Origin: Rhodococcus phenolicus
GTDB lineage: Bacteria; Actinomycetota; Actinomycetes; Mycobacteriales; Mycobacteriaceae
Assembly: GCF_001646785.1 (NCBI RefSeq)
Contig: NZ_LRRH01000002.1
Span: 1-64,000 of the forward strand
Reading direction: 5' to 3'
DNA: 64,000 bases
Shown one piece after another: positions 25,657 through 35,100 of the stretch (the first letter of the stretch is position 1; every line of letters starts with the position of its first letter). The notes beneath the pieces were generated by a model that saw nothing but the letters and a program-made list of their open reading frames with translations, was not told where the DNA came from and ran no database searches. Both the position numbers and the translations under genes were made by a program.

Positions 25657-26943
25657 TCAGCGGGCGTGACGCCCGCGGGGTTGATCGGTGCCGGCGGCGC
25701 TTCGCGCACCCGATCCGACCGGCCGCGCGAGCAGCGCCGCGATGGCGGTGGTCAGCGGCACCGACAGGGCCAGTGCGATGCCGCCCACGCAGGCACGCAC
25801 GACTTCGATCGCCACGGCGTCGCCCGTGACGACGTCCGAGATCGATCGTCCGGCGATGCTGAAGAACAGCAGGAGCGGCAGCGCACCGCCCGCGTAGGCC
25901 AGCACGAGTGTGTACACGGTGCTGGCGATGTGATCGCGGCCGACCCGCATCGCGGAGGTGTACACCTCGCGCCGGCTCGCGGACGGGTCGAGGGCCGCGA
26001 GTTCGAACGCCGACGACGCCTGGGTGATCGTGACGTCGTTGAGGACACCGAGCGATCCGATGATGAATCCGGCGAGCAGCAGGCCCGTGATGCTCACGTG
26101 CTCGAGGTACAACTGCACGTCGGTGTTCTGCTCCTCCGACAGTCCCGTCAGGTGGGTCAACCGGATCGCCAGATAGGACAGCAGTGCCGCCAGGCCCATC
26201 GACGCGAGGGTCCCCAGCAGTGCCGAGCTGGTACGGAGGTTCACGCCGTGCGCGAGATACAACACGGCGTACAGGATGAGTGAGCCGCCGACCAGTGCGA
26301 CCGGCACGGCCGGTTTCCCGTCGAGCAGCGCCGGCAGCATGAAGCCGACGAGGACGGCGAACGCGACGAACAGGCCGATCAGTGCCCGCAGCCCGCGCCA
26401 TCGCGCGACCGCGATGATCACTGCGGCGAACGCCACGATGATCAGGGCGATGGGCAGGCCGCGCGCGTAGTCGTAGAAGGAGTACTGGGTCGCACCGGAC
26501 AGATCCGTCTGCCTGACCAGCCGGATCCTCTCGCCGGCGCGCAGATCCGGTTGCCCGGGACCCGGTGCGATCTCGAGCAGGGTGCGCGTGCCCTCGTTGG
26601 GACCGGAATCGATGGAGATCACGTTGCGGGAACATTCGTAGGCGTTCAGCGTCGGCGGCACCGGCTCGCCGGTGAACACGCGGCCCGACGAGGTGCTTCC
26701 GCACGGTCCGACGTCCTGGGCGACAACGGTGCCGGCCTCTGTGACGACGGCACCGCCGCCGGATGTCTGGAACGGCGCGGGGATGTCGATGGATCTGCTG
26801 CTGGGCCACAGTGCGACCGTGCCCAGCAGGACGGCGATGCCGATGGCCGTCAGCAATCCGACGACCACCCGGGCCGCGGTGGGGCCCAGCGGAACCGGGC
26901 CGTCGTGGCCGTGCCCGTGCCCGTGTCCGTGTCCGTGACTCAC
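25657..26943 (-). CDS. YibE/F family membrane protein with His/Gly-rich N-terminus
   Basis: A 428-aa integral membrane protein of the YibE/F family. An N-terminal helix (about 24-46) is followed by an extracytoplasmic segment of ~120 residues and then seven or so further hydrophobic helices, including 'LGVLNDVTITQASSAFEL', a highly conserved family block. The first residues alternate His and Gly (five HG units and a final HD), a likely metal-binding tag. Function of the family is unclear; transport has been proposed. The stop codon is next to a GCGGGCG-TGA-CGCCCGC hairpin. No partner gene shares its orientation nearby. Confidence 0.85.
   Translation of the reverse strand: MSHGHGHGHGHGHDGPVPLGPTAARVVVGLLTAIGIAVLLGTVALWPSSRSIDIPAPFQTSGGGAVVTEAGTVVAQDVGPCGSTSSGRVFTGEPVPPTLNAYECSRNVISIDSGPNEGTRTLLEIAPGPGQPDLRAGERIRLVRQTDLSGATQYSFYDYARGLPIALIIVAFAAVIIAVARWRGLRALIGLFVAFAVLVGFMLPALLDGKPAVPVALVGGSLILYAVLYLAHGVNLRTSSALLGTLASMGLAALLSYLAIRLTHLTGLSEEQNTDVQLYLEHVSITGLLLAGFIIGSLGVLNDVTITQASSAFELAALDPSASRREVYTSAMRVGRDHIASTVYTLVLAYAGGALPLLLFFSIAGRSISDVVTGDAVAIEVVRACVGGIALALSVPLTTAIAALLARPVGSGARSAAGTDQPRGRHAR
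25660..25676. terminator. Short hairpin between convergent genes
   Basis: GCGGGCG (25660-25666) and CGCCCGC (25670-25676) form a tight 7-bp GC stem with a 3-nt loop. It overlaps the last codons of the YibE/F gene and lies 18 nt past the Hsp70-like stop. It may end transcription of the plus-strand gene, but no T-tract is present. Confidence 0.4.
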
Positions 26944-27585
26944 CGCAACAGGCTAGCCACCTGCGGCCACGTGCCCGGATCGGGGCGCGTTCACACCGGT
27001 CGCGTATGTGCGCGGGGAACAAGCGGGGAGGGCGGGGTGGTGCCTCCCGCACGAAAAATGCGGCCCGGCGCACCCCGATCGTGTGGATTACCCGGAAATT
27101 CTGTGGTTCAATCGTGACCGCGAGTGGGTTTCCCGTCGAGATCCACAGCCCGATGACGGATCACGGCCTGCACACCGCTGAGGCGGCGATGAGTGCAGAA
27201 GGGCCGAGGTGAGAGTTGGGCTGGTGGTGGCGGGGAGCAGGGGGGGTGTCCCCGCCACCTTCACCTGACCTCGCACAGGGGGGATGGCGTCGGTCAGGGA
27301 GCCCGGCACGATCGAGCCGTGCCATGGACAAACCTACTTGTTGTGTCCGCATTCGGGGAAGTGTTCCGCGGTGTGTTGCCGCTCACGGATTGGTAAAATT
27401 GTCTGATTCGGGACCTTTTAGGGACCTTCTACCTGGGAAAATACGGCCTTTGGCATGCAGATATAAATTCCGTATCTATGGGCGTGTCGCGACTCTCGGG
27501 CGTGTCACGGCAGGCCCCGGAGTCCGGAGATCCGGAGCCGAAGCCTGCCGCCGGGAGGAGTTCGAGCCGCTGACGGGCACGAACG
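26944..27585. other. 642-bp intergenic stretch without a recognisable gene
   Basis: No open frame here looks coding. The region lies upstream of YibE/F and downstream of the aminotransferase (both on the minus strand), so it must hold the YibE/F promoter. From about 27395 to 27480 the composition turns clearly A/T-rich, with a near-direct repeat GGGACCTTTTA / GGGACCTTCTA. The right end holds the aminotransferase hairpin. Confidence 0.5.
27508..27550 (-). terminator. Hairpin downstream of the aminotransferase gene
   Basis: CGGCAGGC (27508-27515) pairs with GCCTGCCG (27543-27550). The 27-nt interior contains three TCCGGAG-like repeats able to form further short stems. It sits about 35 nt beyond the aminotransferase stop on the minus strand, a fitting position for a terminator. 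Confidence 0.45.
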
Positions 27586-28851
27586 CTACTGCTTGTAGCT
27601 CGAGAGGAAATTGCCGAATCGTTCGATCGCCACGGCGAGATCGCGGGCCCACGGCAGCGTGACGATCCGCAGGTGGTCGTGGTCGGGCCAGTTGAAGCCC
27701 GTGCCCTGGACCATGAGGATCTTCTCCTGCAACAGCAGGTCCTGCACCAGCTTCTCGTCGTCGTGGATCTCGTACACGTTCGGATCCAGGCGCGGGAAGG
27801 CGTACAGCGCGCCGCGCGGTTTCACACAGCTCACACCGGGGATCGCGTTGAGCCGCTCCCACGCGACGTCGCGCTGCTCGAGCAACCTGCCGCCGGGCAG
27901 GATCAGATCCTCGATGCTCTGGTAGCCGCCGAGCGCGACCTGGATCGCGTGCTGAGCCGGGACGTTCGGGCACAGACGCGTCGACGCGAGCAGGTCGACC
28001 CCCTCGAGGAAGCCGGCAGCATGCTCCTTCGGACCCGTGATGGTCATCCAGCCCGAGCGGTAGCCGGCGACCCGGTACGCCTTCGACAGGCCGTTGTAGG
28101 TCAGGCACAGCAGATCGGGTGCCAGCGTCGCGAGCGAGATGTGCTTCGCGTCGTCGTAGAGGATCTTGTCGTAGATCTCGTCGGAGAGCAGCAGCAGCTG
28201 GTGCTTGCGGGCCAGCTCGACGAGCTGGCTCAGCACCTCCAGGGAGTACACCGCGCCCGTCGGATTGTTCGGGTTGATGACGAGCAGAGCCTTCGTGCGG
28301 TCGGTGATCTTCGACTCGATGTCGGCGATGTCCGGATTCCAGTCGTTGGACTCGTCGCAGAGGTAGTGCACCGGAGTGCCCCCGGCGAGGGACGTCATCG
28401 CGGTCCACAGCGGATAGTCCGGTGCGGGGATCAGGACCTCGTCGCCGTCGTCGAGCAGAGCCTGCATCGTCATCGTGATGAGTTCGGAGACACCGTTGCC
28501 CAGGTAGATGTCGTTGATGTCGAGCTTGGGGAATCCCGGCACGAGTTCGTAACGGGTGACGATCGCACGGCGGGCCGACGCGATGCCCTTCGATTCGGAG
28601 TAACCCTGCGCGTGAGGAAGCGCGGCGATCATGTCCTGCACGATCGTCTCGGGTGCCTCGAAGCCGAACGGGGCGGGGTTGCCGATGTTCAGCTTCAGGA
28701 TGCGGTGACCTTCCGCCTCCAGCCGCGCGGCATGGGCGTGCACCGGCCCGCGGATCTCGTACAGCACGTTCTGCAGCTTCGACGACTGCTCGAGCGGGCG
28801 GGTGATGCGGTGGTGAAGGTGGCCTTGCTCTCCGATAGTCACGGCGTCCAT
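27586..28851 (-). CDS. aspC: PLP-dependent class I aminotransferase (AspC/AlaA-type)
   Basis: A 421-aa fold-type I aminotransferase. Visible hallmarks are 'LNIGNPAPFGF' near the N-terminus, 'YLGNGVSELI', 'PDYPLWTA', 'NPNNPTGAVYS', 'LLSDEIYDKI' (PLP-contacting Asp/Tyr), and the Schiff-base lysine in 'NGLSKAYRVAGYRSGW'. It is the apparent orthologue of M. tuberculosis AspC (Rv0337c), and close to E. coli AlaA, so glutamate-dependent alanine or aspartate transamination is the likely reaction. The frame is open upstream to 29091, but family length supports the ATG at 28851; an in-frame ATG at 28875 is an alternative. In M. tuberculosis this gene neighbours Rv0338c; here the Rv0338c homologue is 26 kb away. 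Confidence 0.88.
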   Translation of the reverse strand: MDAVTIGEQGHLHHRITRPLEQSSKLQNVLYEIRGPVHAHAARLEAEGHRILKLNIGNPAPFGFEAPETIVQDMIAALPHAQGYSESKGIASARRAIVTRYELVPGFPKLDINDIYLGNGVSELITMTMQALLDDGDEVLIPAPDYPLWTAMTSLAGGTPVHYLCDESNDWNPDIADIESKITDRTKALLVINPNNPTGAVYSLEVLSQLVELARKHQLLLLSDEIYDKILYDDAKHISLATLAPDLLCLTYNGLSKAYRVAGYRSGWMTITGPKEHAAGFLEGVDLLASTRLCPNVPAQHAIQVALGGYQSIEDLILPGGRLLEQRDVAWERLNAIPGVSCVKPRGALYAFPRLDPNVYEIHDDEKLVQDLLLQEKILMVQGTGFNWPDHDHLRIVTLPWARDLAVAIERFGNFLSSYKQ

Positions 28852-29001
28852 GGTGCCACCGTCGCGCAACCGCATTTCAACCGGATTTTCCGAAACCTCG
28901 CCGCGTCTGCCGCGACGATCCGCGGAAACAGTGCGATGATGGCGACTTGTGACCGCGGCGTCGGGGTGACGTGCGGATGTTGATGTAGGGAGTCGGCGGA
29001 A

Positions 29002-29205
29002 ATGGCGCAGGGAACTGTGAAGTGGTTCAACGCGGAGAAGGGGTTCGGATTCATCGAACAGGACGGTGGGGGACCGGACGTGTTCGTCCACTACTCCGAG
29101 ATCCAGGGCAGCGGGTTCAAGACCCTCGATGAGGGTGCCCGCGTCGAGTTCGAGATCGGTCAGGGCCAGAAGGGCCCGCAGGCGCAGGGCGTCCGCGCGA
29201 TCTGA
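29002..29205 (+). CDS. cspA: Cold-shock protein (CspA family)
   Basis: A 67-aa single cold-shock domain. The RNP1 motif KGFGFIEQ and RNP2 motif DVFVHYSEI are intact, after the standard '[11 protein letters not shown]' opening. These proteins bind single-stranded RNA/DNA and loosen mRNA structure. The ATG is preceded by a GGGAG-type site about 13 nt upstream. It is divergent from aspC and ends shortly before a strong hairpin, so it is probably monocistronic. Confidence 0.95.
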   Translation: MAQGTVKWFNAEKGFGFIEQDGGGPDVFVHYSEIQGSGFKTLDEGARVEFEIGQGQKGPQAQGVRAI

Positions 29206-29221
29206 TCTCGCGTTTCCCCGT

Positions 29222-29266
29222 CACAACGGTGGTGCCGCAACTTTGTTGCCCGGCATCACCGTTGTG
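29222..29266 (+). terminator. Long stem-loop terminator after the cold-shock gene
   Basis: Arms of 15 nt (29222-29236 and 29252-29266) match in 14 positions, the exception being a possible G-U pair. Inside them is a second stem, GCAAC-TTT-GTTGC (237-249). A short T/G-rich run follows. It begins 17 nt past the cspA stop, making this a convincing intrinsic terminator. Confidence 0.75.
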
Positions 29267-29422
29267 TTGTCTGTGGGTTCCGTCACTGGCCACAGAAGCG
29301 TCCACCCCCGTGCATTACTCTTCGAGACCGATGGGGCTGTGTTCGGGGGCGAAGGCAGTCGGCGTTGCAACCGGGAGGGGCCTGCTGTCGTGCAGGTCGC
29401 GTGGCAGTACGGCTGGAAGTAA

Positions 29423-30619
29423 GTGGTGGAATTGGTTGTGTCCGGGGGGTCGGCGTTGGCTGCGTACGACGGGGTCGGGTCGCGGTGGAAGGATCCCAAA
29501 CGGCATCTCTGGCTCTACGGGCTGGCGGTGCCGCTGAGCCCGTTCGTCGCGTGGATCCTCGTGCACTACCTCCGCCTCGGAGTGTTCTGGGCCGCCGGGG
29601 CCATCGTCATCGCCGTGATCGCTCCGCTCGTGGATCGGTTCGTCGACCAGGACCGGCGAAATCCTCCCGACGAGATCGTGAAGTCCCTCGAAAACGACAA
29701 GTACTACCGCCGGTGCACCTATCTGTATCTGCCGCTGCAGTACGCGGGTCTGGTCTTCGGCTGCTGGACCTGGGTGAACAGCCCGATGGGACCGTTCGAG
29801 AAGTTCGCGATGGCCGCCACGCTCGGCGTCGTCGGCGGCGTCGGCATCAACGCGGCCCACGAACTCGGTCACAAGCGGACCAAACTCGAACGCCGACTCG
29901 CCAAGATTGCGCTCGCCCAGTCCTTCTACGGGCACTTCTACGTCGAGCACAATCACGGGCACCACCTGCGCGTGGCGACGCCCGAGGACCCGGCGACCGC
30001 TCGATTCGGGGAGGGTTACTGGCGTTTCCTGCCGCGGACGGTGTTCGGGAGCCTGCGGTCGGCCTGGGAGTACGAGAGCGCGCGGCTGCGCCGCCGCGGC
30101 CGATCGCCGTGGAATCCGCTTCGCAACAACATCCTCAACGCCTGGGCGCTGAGCGTGGCGCTGTTCGGTGCCCTCCTCGCGGCGTTCGGCTGGCAGATCG
30201 CGCCGTGGCTCGTCGCACAGGCCGTGATGGCCGTGATGTTCCTCGAAGCCGTGAACTACCTCGAACACTACGGTCTGCTGCGGGAGAAGCGGCCCGACGG
30301 CCGCTACGTGCGGGTGGCCGCGCCCCACAGTTGGAACAGCGACCACGTGTGCAGCAATCTGTTCCTCTACAACCTGCAGCGGCACAGCGACCACCACGCC
30401 AATCCGATGCGCCGCTACCAGACCCTGCGCAGCATGCCGGAAGCCCCGCAGCTGCCTGCCGGCTACGCGGTGCTGGTCGTCATCTCGCTCGTCCCGCCGC
30501 TGTGGCGCCGCGTCATGGATCGACGAGTGCTCGAGCACTACGACCACGACCTGTCGCGCATCAACATCGACCCACGAAAAGAGGCCGAAATTCTTGCGCG
30601 TTACCCCGCTGTGACGTAA
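29423..30619 (+). CDS. alkB: AlkB-type alkane 1-monooxygenase
   Basis: A 398-aa integral-membrane diiron hydroxylase of the AlkB family. All histidine boxes are present: HELGHK, EHNHGHH and LQRHSDHH, plus the NYLEHYG signature. Several hydrophobic helices precede each box. The family oxidises the terminal carbon of n-alkanes or fatty acyl chains using electrons from rubredoxin. Rhodococcal alkB genes are commonly followed by rubredoxin genes; none is seen here. Instead an antigen-85-type esterase follows after about 55 bp in the same direction, and then NRPS2. This invites the idea that AlkB modifies the acyl chain of the NRPS product (inference); it could equally be a catabolic enzyme. The GTG at 29423 is used, with GGAAG upstream; a second GTG follows directly. 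Confidence 0.92.
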   Translation: MVELVVSGGSALAAYDGVGSRWKDPKRHLWLYGLAVPLSPFVAWILVHYLRLGVFWAAGAIVIAVIAPLVDRFVDQDRRNPPDEIVKSLENDKYYRRCTYLYLPLQYAGLVFGCWTWVNSPMGPFEKFAMAATLGVVGGVGINAAHELGHKRTKLERRLAKIALAQSFYGHFYVEHNHGHHLRVATPEDPATARFGEGYWRFLPRTVFGSLRSAWEYESARLRRRGRSPWNPLRNNILNAWALSVALFGALLAAFGWQIAPWLVAQAVMAVMFLEAVNYLEHYGLLREKRPDGRYVRVAAPHSWNSDHVCSNLFLYNLQRHSDHHANPMRRYQTLRSMPEAPQLPAGYAVLVVISLVPPLWRRVMDRRVLEHYDHDLSRINIDPRKEAEILARYPAVT

Positions 30620-30674
30620 TCCTGGTCACACGGATGCGCAGCGTCCGTCTCGGGGTGGACGGCGGGGGTTGGAT

Positions 30675-31733
30675 GTGGGAGCTCTGCGGAACGGTGGTGT
30701 CGGCGGCGCGTTGCCGTCCTGGGTGCGGCTCGCCGGCGCCGTGATCGGCGGAGCCGTGCTCGCGGCGGCGTCTCAGGCCCTCGCCTGGGCGGTGCCGGGA
30801 CGGGCCCCCGAACCGGACGGCGGGCCGGCGGTCGTGGAGCGGATCGACGTCGTGGGGGACCGGCGCTGGGACGTGTTCGTGTACTCCCCGGCGATGGGCC
30901 GCACCATCACCCTCAACGTGATCCGTCCCGCCGATCCGACGGTGCCGCGGCCGACGCTGTACCTGTTCAACGGGGCCGGGGGCGGCGAGGATTCGATGAA
31001 CTGGCTCAACCAGACGGACATTCTCGCCTTCACCGCGGACAAGAACGTCAACGTCGTCATCCCCGCCGAGGGGATGATCAGCTACTACACCGACTGGTTG
31101 CACGAGGACCCGGCGTCCGGGCGGAACAAATGGGGCACGTTCCTCACGAAGGAGTTGCCTCCCGTCCTGGACCGGGCGCTGGGAGCGTCGGGAGTCAACG
31201 CGCTCGCCGGTCTGTCCATGGCGGCCACCTCCGTGCTCGATCTGGCGATCCAGGCACCGGGGTTGTACCGCGCGGTCGCGTCGTACAGCGGGTGCGCGCA
31301 GACGAGCGACCCGCTCGGTCAGGCGTACGTGCGCTCCGTCGTCGAAGTGGCCGGCGCCAAGGACGCGACGAACATGTGGGGCCCGTACGACGGCCCGGGA
31401 TGGGAGGCACACGACCCGTACCTCAACGCAGAGAAGCTGCGGGGGCTGTCGCTGTACGTCTCGAACGGCAGTGGTTTGCCCGGTCCGTACGAGAATCCGG
31501 CGCTGCCGCGGTCCCCGCAGGCGCCGATGTTGGTCGAACAAATCGTGTGGGGAGGTCTCATCGAAGCAGCCACCAACGTGTGTACGCACCGGCTGGCCGA
31601 CCGTCTCCGGGAACTGCAGATCCCCGCCACGTTCCGGTTCCGCGCGGACGGGACACACTCGTGGGGGTACTGGCAGGACGAGTTGTACGCGTCGTGGCCG
31701 CAACTGGCTGCGGCGATGGGTTCCGATCGATAG
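30675..31733 (+). CDS. Antigen-85/mycolyltransferase-type esterase 1
   Basis: A 352-aa secreted or membrane-anchored alpha/beta hydrolase of the esterase PF00756/antigen 85 type. A hydrophobic signal/anchor segment is followed by the mature domain. The nucleophile elbow is 'GLSMAATSVL' and the catalytic His lies in '[12 protein letters not shown]', a motif shared with mycolyltransferases; 'ATNMWGP' and 'LYVSNGSG' are also typical. In mycolata these enzymes move mycolic or other acyl groups onto trehalose, arabinogalactan or proteins. The GTG at 30675 is chosen because GGCGGGGG precedes it by 6 nt; a TTG at 30669 is also in frame. It is a close paralogue of the esterase at 52991, and the two flank NRPS2. 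Confidence 0.87.
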   Translation: MGALRNGGVGGALPSWVRLAGAVIGGAVLAAASQALAWAVPGRAPEPDGGPAVVERIDVVGDRRWDVFVYSPAMGRTITLNVIRPADPTVPRPTLYLFNGAGGGEDSMNWLNQTDILAFTADKNVNVVIPAEGMISYYTDWLHEDPASGRNKWGTFLTKELPPVLDRALGASGVNALAGLSMAATSVLDLAIQAPGLYRAVASYSGCAQTSDPLGQAYVRSVVEVAGAKDATNMWGPYDGPGWEAHDPYLNAEKLRGLSLYVSNGSGLPGPYENPALPRSPQAPMLVEQIVWGGLIEAATNVCTHRLADRLRELQIPATFRFRADGTHSWGYWQDELYASWPQLAAAMGSDR

Positions 31734-31923
31734 CGCAGCACCTTTCGGGTGTGATGTCTCCCAGCGGCCACCCGGGGCGTTCGTGAAGTGCGCCTCTTCG
31801 CCCCGCGGTGGTCGTGGCAGGTTACGCTGATCTGCGTGTCGTCGGCCGGGGAGGGCTGAGGGCGACACCGGAAGGGCGACGCGTGCGGGCGCCGCCGGTG
31901 GGTGTGGACATCTCGTCGATACC

Positions 31924-32058
31924 GTGGTGAACTTCCCCATTTCGACTGCTCGACAAGGAATTTGGCTGATGACGTGTATGCCTGGCGACGGGCGGATTTC
32001 TCCGAATGCGGGGCACTCGCTCATTGTGCGCGGGATCATGCGCACAACTAGGCTGTAG
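31924..32058 (+). pseudogene. Relic of an NRPS starter C-domain N-terminus
   Basis: A 44-codon frame in the esterase-NRPS2 gap. Its start, 'VNFPISTARQGIWLM', matches the beginning of the NRPS2 C domain, '[15 protein letters not shown]' (shared F-P-x-S-x-A and GIW). The alignment continues with 'GD' and ends with 'LIVRG' against 'LDVRG', so resemblance runs over about 38 residues. It is in a different frame from NRPS2 and stops at the TAG at 32056. GTG codons at 31924/31927 have no visible ribosome-binding site. Codons differ mostly at third positions, which suggests an old duplication. Most likely it is a leftover 5' end of an NRPS gene; a translated leader peptide or chance similarity are alternatives. 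Confidence 0.5.
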
Positions 32059-32060
32059 AA

Positions 32061-32100
32061 AGGCGCAAATTCAATTGTTTTCTTTAGTAACTATGCGCCT
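32061..32100. promoter_or_regulatory. Inverted repeat around AT-rich segment upstream of NRPS2
   Basis: AGGCGCA (32061-32067) and TGCGCCT (32094-32100) are perfect 7-bp arms enclosing 26 nt that are strikingly A/T-rich. It ends 33 bp before the NRPS2 start. It could be an operator over a promoter, or a leader hairpin; no clean -35/-10 pair was assigned. Confidence 0.4.
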
Positions 32101-32132
32101 GTCGCTGGTGCGGGACGCACGGAAGGAGGAGC

Positions 32133-35100
32133 GTGTCACCGAGGTTGCGACCCGATGCGACGACCGGAACACACGCCCTCACTGAGGGTTTCCCACTGTC
32201 TGCCGCTCAGCGCGGCATCTGGTTCGCCCAGCATCTTCTCGGCGATGTGCCCCTGACCATCGCGCAATACCTCGACGTTCGCGGCCGTTTCGACGCCGAC
32301 GTGTTCGCCGACGCGGCCGCGGACGCCGCGCGGGAACTGGGCACCGGAATGCTCCGTCTCTACGAGGACGGCGGCACCCCCTACCAGGTCGTCGACGACA
32401 CGCTCGAGGACCGGATGACGATCGTCGACCTGCGCGGCGAGGCCGACCCCGAAGCCGCGGCGATCGCGTGGATGCGGGCGGAATGGGGAGCACCGCTCGA
32501 CATGCTCCGCGATCGGCTCATCGTGTGCGCGGTGCTGCGCGTCGCGGACGAACGCCACCTGGTCTACACCCGGATCCACCACATCGCCCTCGACGGCTAC
32601 GGGGCGATGACCTTCGCGAACCGTGCGGCCGAGCGGTACACGGCGGCGGTCGAGCATCGCGCCCCCGCGACATTCGCCGTCAACGCGCTCCCCGAGATCA
32701 TCGAGGACGAGGCTCGCTACCGTTCGTCCACCCGCTTCGAGTCCGACCGCGCCTACTGGTCCGAACGGACTGCCAATCTGCCGCACCCGATCGGTCTCGC
32801 AGGGCGTGCTGCCCCGGTCGGACCACACCCGGTCCGGTGGAGCGAGCCGTTGCCCGATCACATATCCGGCGCCGTCGACCGGCTCCTCGCCGCCTCGCCC
32901 GGCACCACGTTCGCGACCGTCGTGGTTTCGGCGTTCGCCGCATTCCTGTCACGGGTCACCGGCGAGCGCGACGTCGTCCTGAGCCTGCCCGTGTCCGCAC
33001 GAACCACGGCGAAACTGCGCCGATCGGGCGGAATGGTGTCGAATGTCGTCCCGATCCGCGTCACGGTGGATCCCGACGACACAGCCGGCGATCTCATGCG
33101 ACGGGTTCAGCTCGAACTCACCGGCGCGTTGCGCCACCAGCGGTACCGGGCCGAGGACATGCGCCGCGACTCCGGATACGGCGGCGCCGCCCGTGGATTC
33201 TTCGGTCCGGCCGTGAACATCATGATGTTCCACGGCCGGGTGCGGCTCGGCGCCGCGACGGGACAGCTGCACGTGCTCAGTACGGGCCCGGCCGAGGACC
33301 TCTCGCTCAACATCTACCCCAGCGGCCCCGACGATCCGGCCGCCATCGATTTCGAGGCCAACCCCAACCTCTACACGCGCGCCGAACTCCGATCACACCG
33401 AGCCCGGTTCGTCGAGTTCCTCGCCGGGTTCGTCTCCGCCCCCGGAGCCCTCGGCGATCTCGATGTGCTGCACGACGACGAACGTGACGCGCTCGTGCCC
33501 TGCCGCGGCCCGCGGGCGCTTCCCGTGCGGCTTCTGCGGGACCTGCTCGCGGACGGTGTCGCGTGCAACCCGGACGGACCGGCGATCATCGACGGGACCC
33601 GCGTCCTGTCGTACCGCGAGCTGGACGCACGTTCCGACCGGCTCGCGGAGGTGCTGCGCGGCGAAGGCGCGGCACCGGAGGAATTCGTCGCGGTCGGCAT
33701 GGAGCGCAGCGCGGAGGCATTGATCGCGCTGTGGGCGATCGCGAAGACCGGGGCCGCATTCGTGCCGATCGACCCGGCGTTGCCACCTCGACGCATCGAA
33801 TACATGGTGCGCGACTGCGGTGCCCGCCTCGGCCTGACCGTGCCGGGCCGCGTCGGGTCGCTGCCTGCCGGCATCCGCTGGATTGCCGTGGACGAAAACG
33901 TGATCGGCGCGGATGCCGTGTCGTCGCGTGCTGCGGCCGTCGTGCCGCGACCGGAGAATCCGGCCTACATGATCTACACCTCCGGCTCGACCGGCACGCC
34001 GAAGGGCGTGGTGGTCACCCATTCCGGCCTGGCCACGTTCGGCGCCGCGGCACGGCCCGAACTCGGTCTCACGGCGCAGTCGCGGATGCTGCGTTTCTCG
34101 TCGGCGAGTTTCGACGCGTCGATCTTCGAGATGCTGCAGGCGTTCAGCGCGGGCGCGGCAATGGTGGTCGCACCTCCCGACACCCTCGGCGGCGACGACC
34201 TCGTCCGGCTGCTCCGCCGGCACCGGATCACACACATCGTCTCGGCGCCGACGGTGCTCACCACGGTCGATCCGGCCGGGCTCGGCGACCTCGAGGCGGT
34301 CGTCGTCGGCGGCGACGTGTGCACCCCGGACCTCGTCGAGAAATTCGGCAGCACGGCACGTTTCGTCAACAGCTACGGCCCCACGGAGACCACCATCGTG
34401 GTCACCGCCGGGGACCCGCTCGTCCCGGGCGACCCGATCACGATCGGCCGGCCTCTCGACGGGGTGACCGCGGTGGTGCTGGATCGGCGGCTGAACCCGG
34501 TGCCCGTCGGGTTCGTCGGGGAGCTCTACCTCGGCGGGCCGGGTCTCGCACGCGGCTACTGGCGCCGTCCCGGCCAGACCGCGAGCCGGTTCGTCGCCAA
34601 CCCGTTCGAGCCCGGAACCAGGCTGTACCGCACCGGCGACGAGGTGCGCTGGACGGACGATCATCAGCTGGATTTCGTCGGCAGGTCCGACTTCCAGGTC
34701 AAGATCCGCGGGTTCCGCATCGAACTCGGTGAGATCGACGCCGCCCTGAGCGAACTGGACGGCGTCGACTATGCGGCGACGATCGTGCACGACACGGGGC
34801 ATTCGGTCGTCCCCGTCTCCTACGTGCTGATGAAGGCGGGCAGTGCGTTCGACGCCGAAACGCTGCTCGCCGGTGTCGCGGGGATGCTCCCGTCGCACAT
34901 GGTGCCGGGCGCCGTCGTCGAACTCGACCGTGTGCCGGTCACGCCCGCCGGGAAGCTCGATCGCGCCGCGCTTCCGGCACCGCGGTTCGCGACAGCGGAA
35001 TTCCGTGCCCCCGTGAGCAGTTCGGAGCAGCTCCTCGTCGAGATCGCGTCGGGGTTGCTCGACGTCGACCGCATCGGCGCGGACGACTCGCTCTTCGCGC

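Noticed and set aside
24050-27073. Minus-strand 1,007-codon frame spanning the Hsp70-like and YibE/F genes
   Set aside because: The residues are Arg/Pro-rich without domain signature, and both overlapped genes have clear family motifs and ribosome-binding sites.
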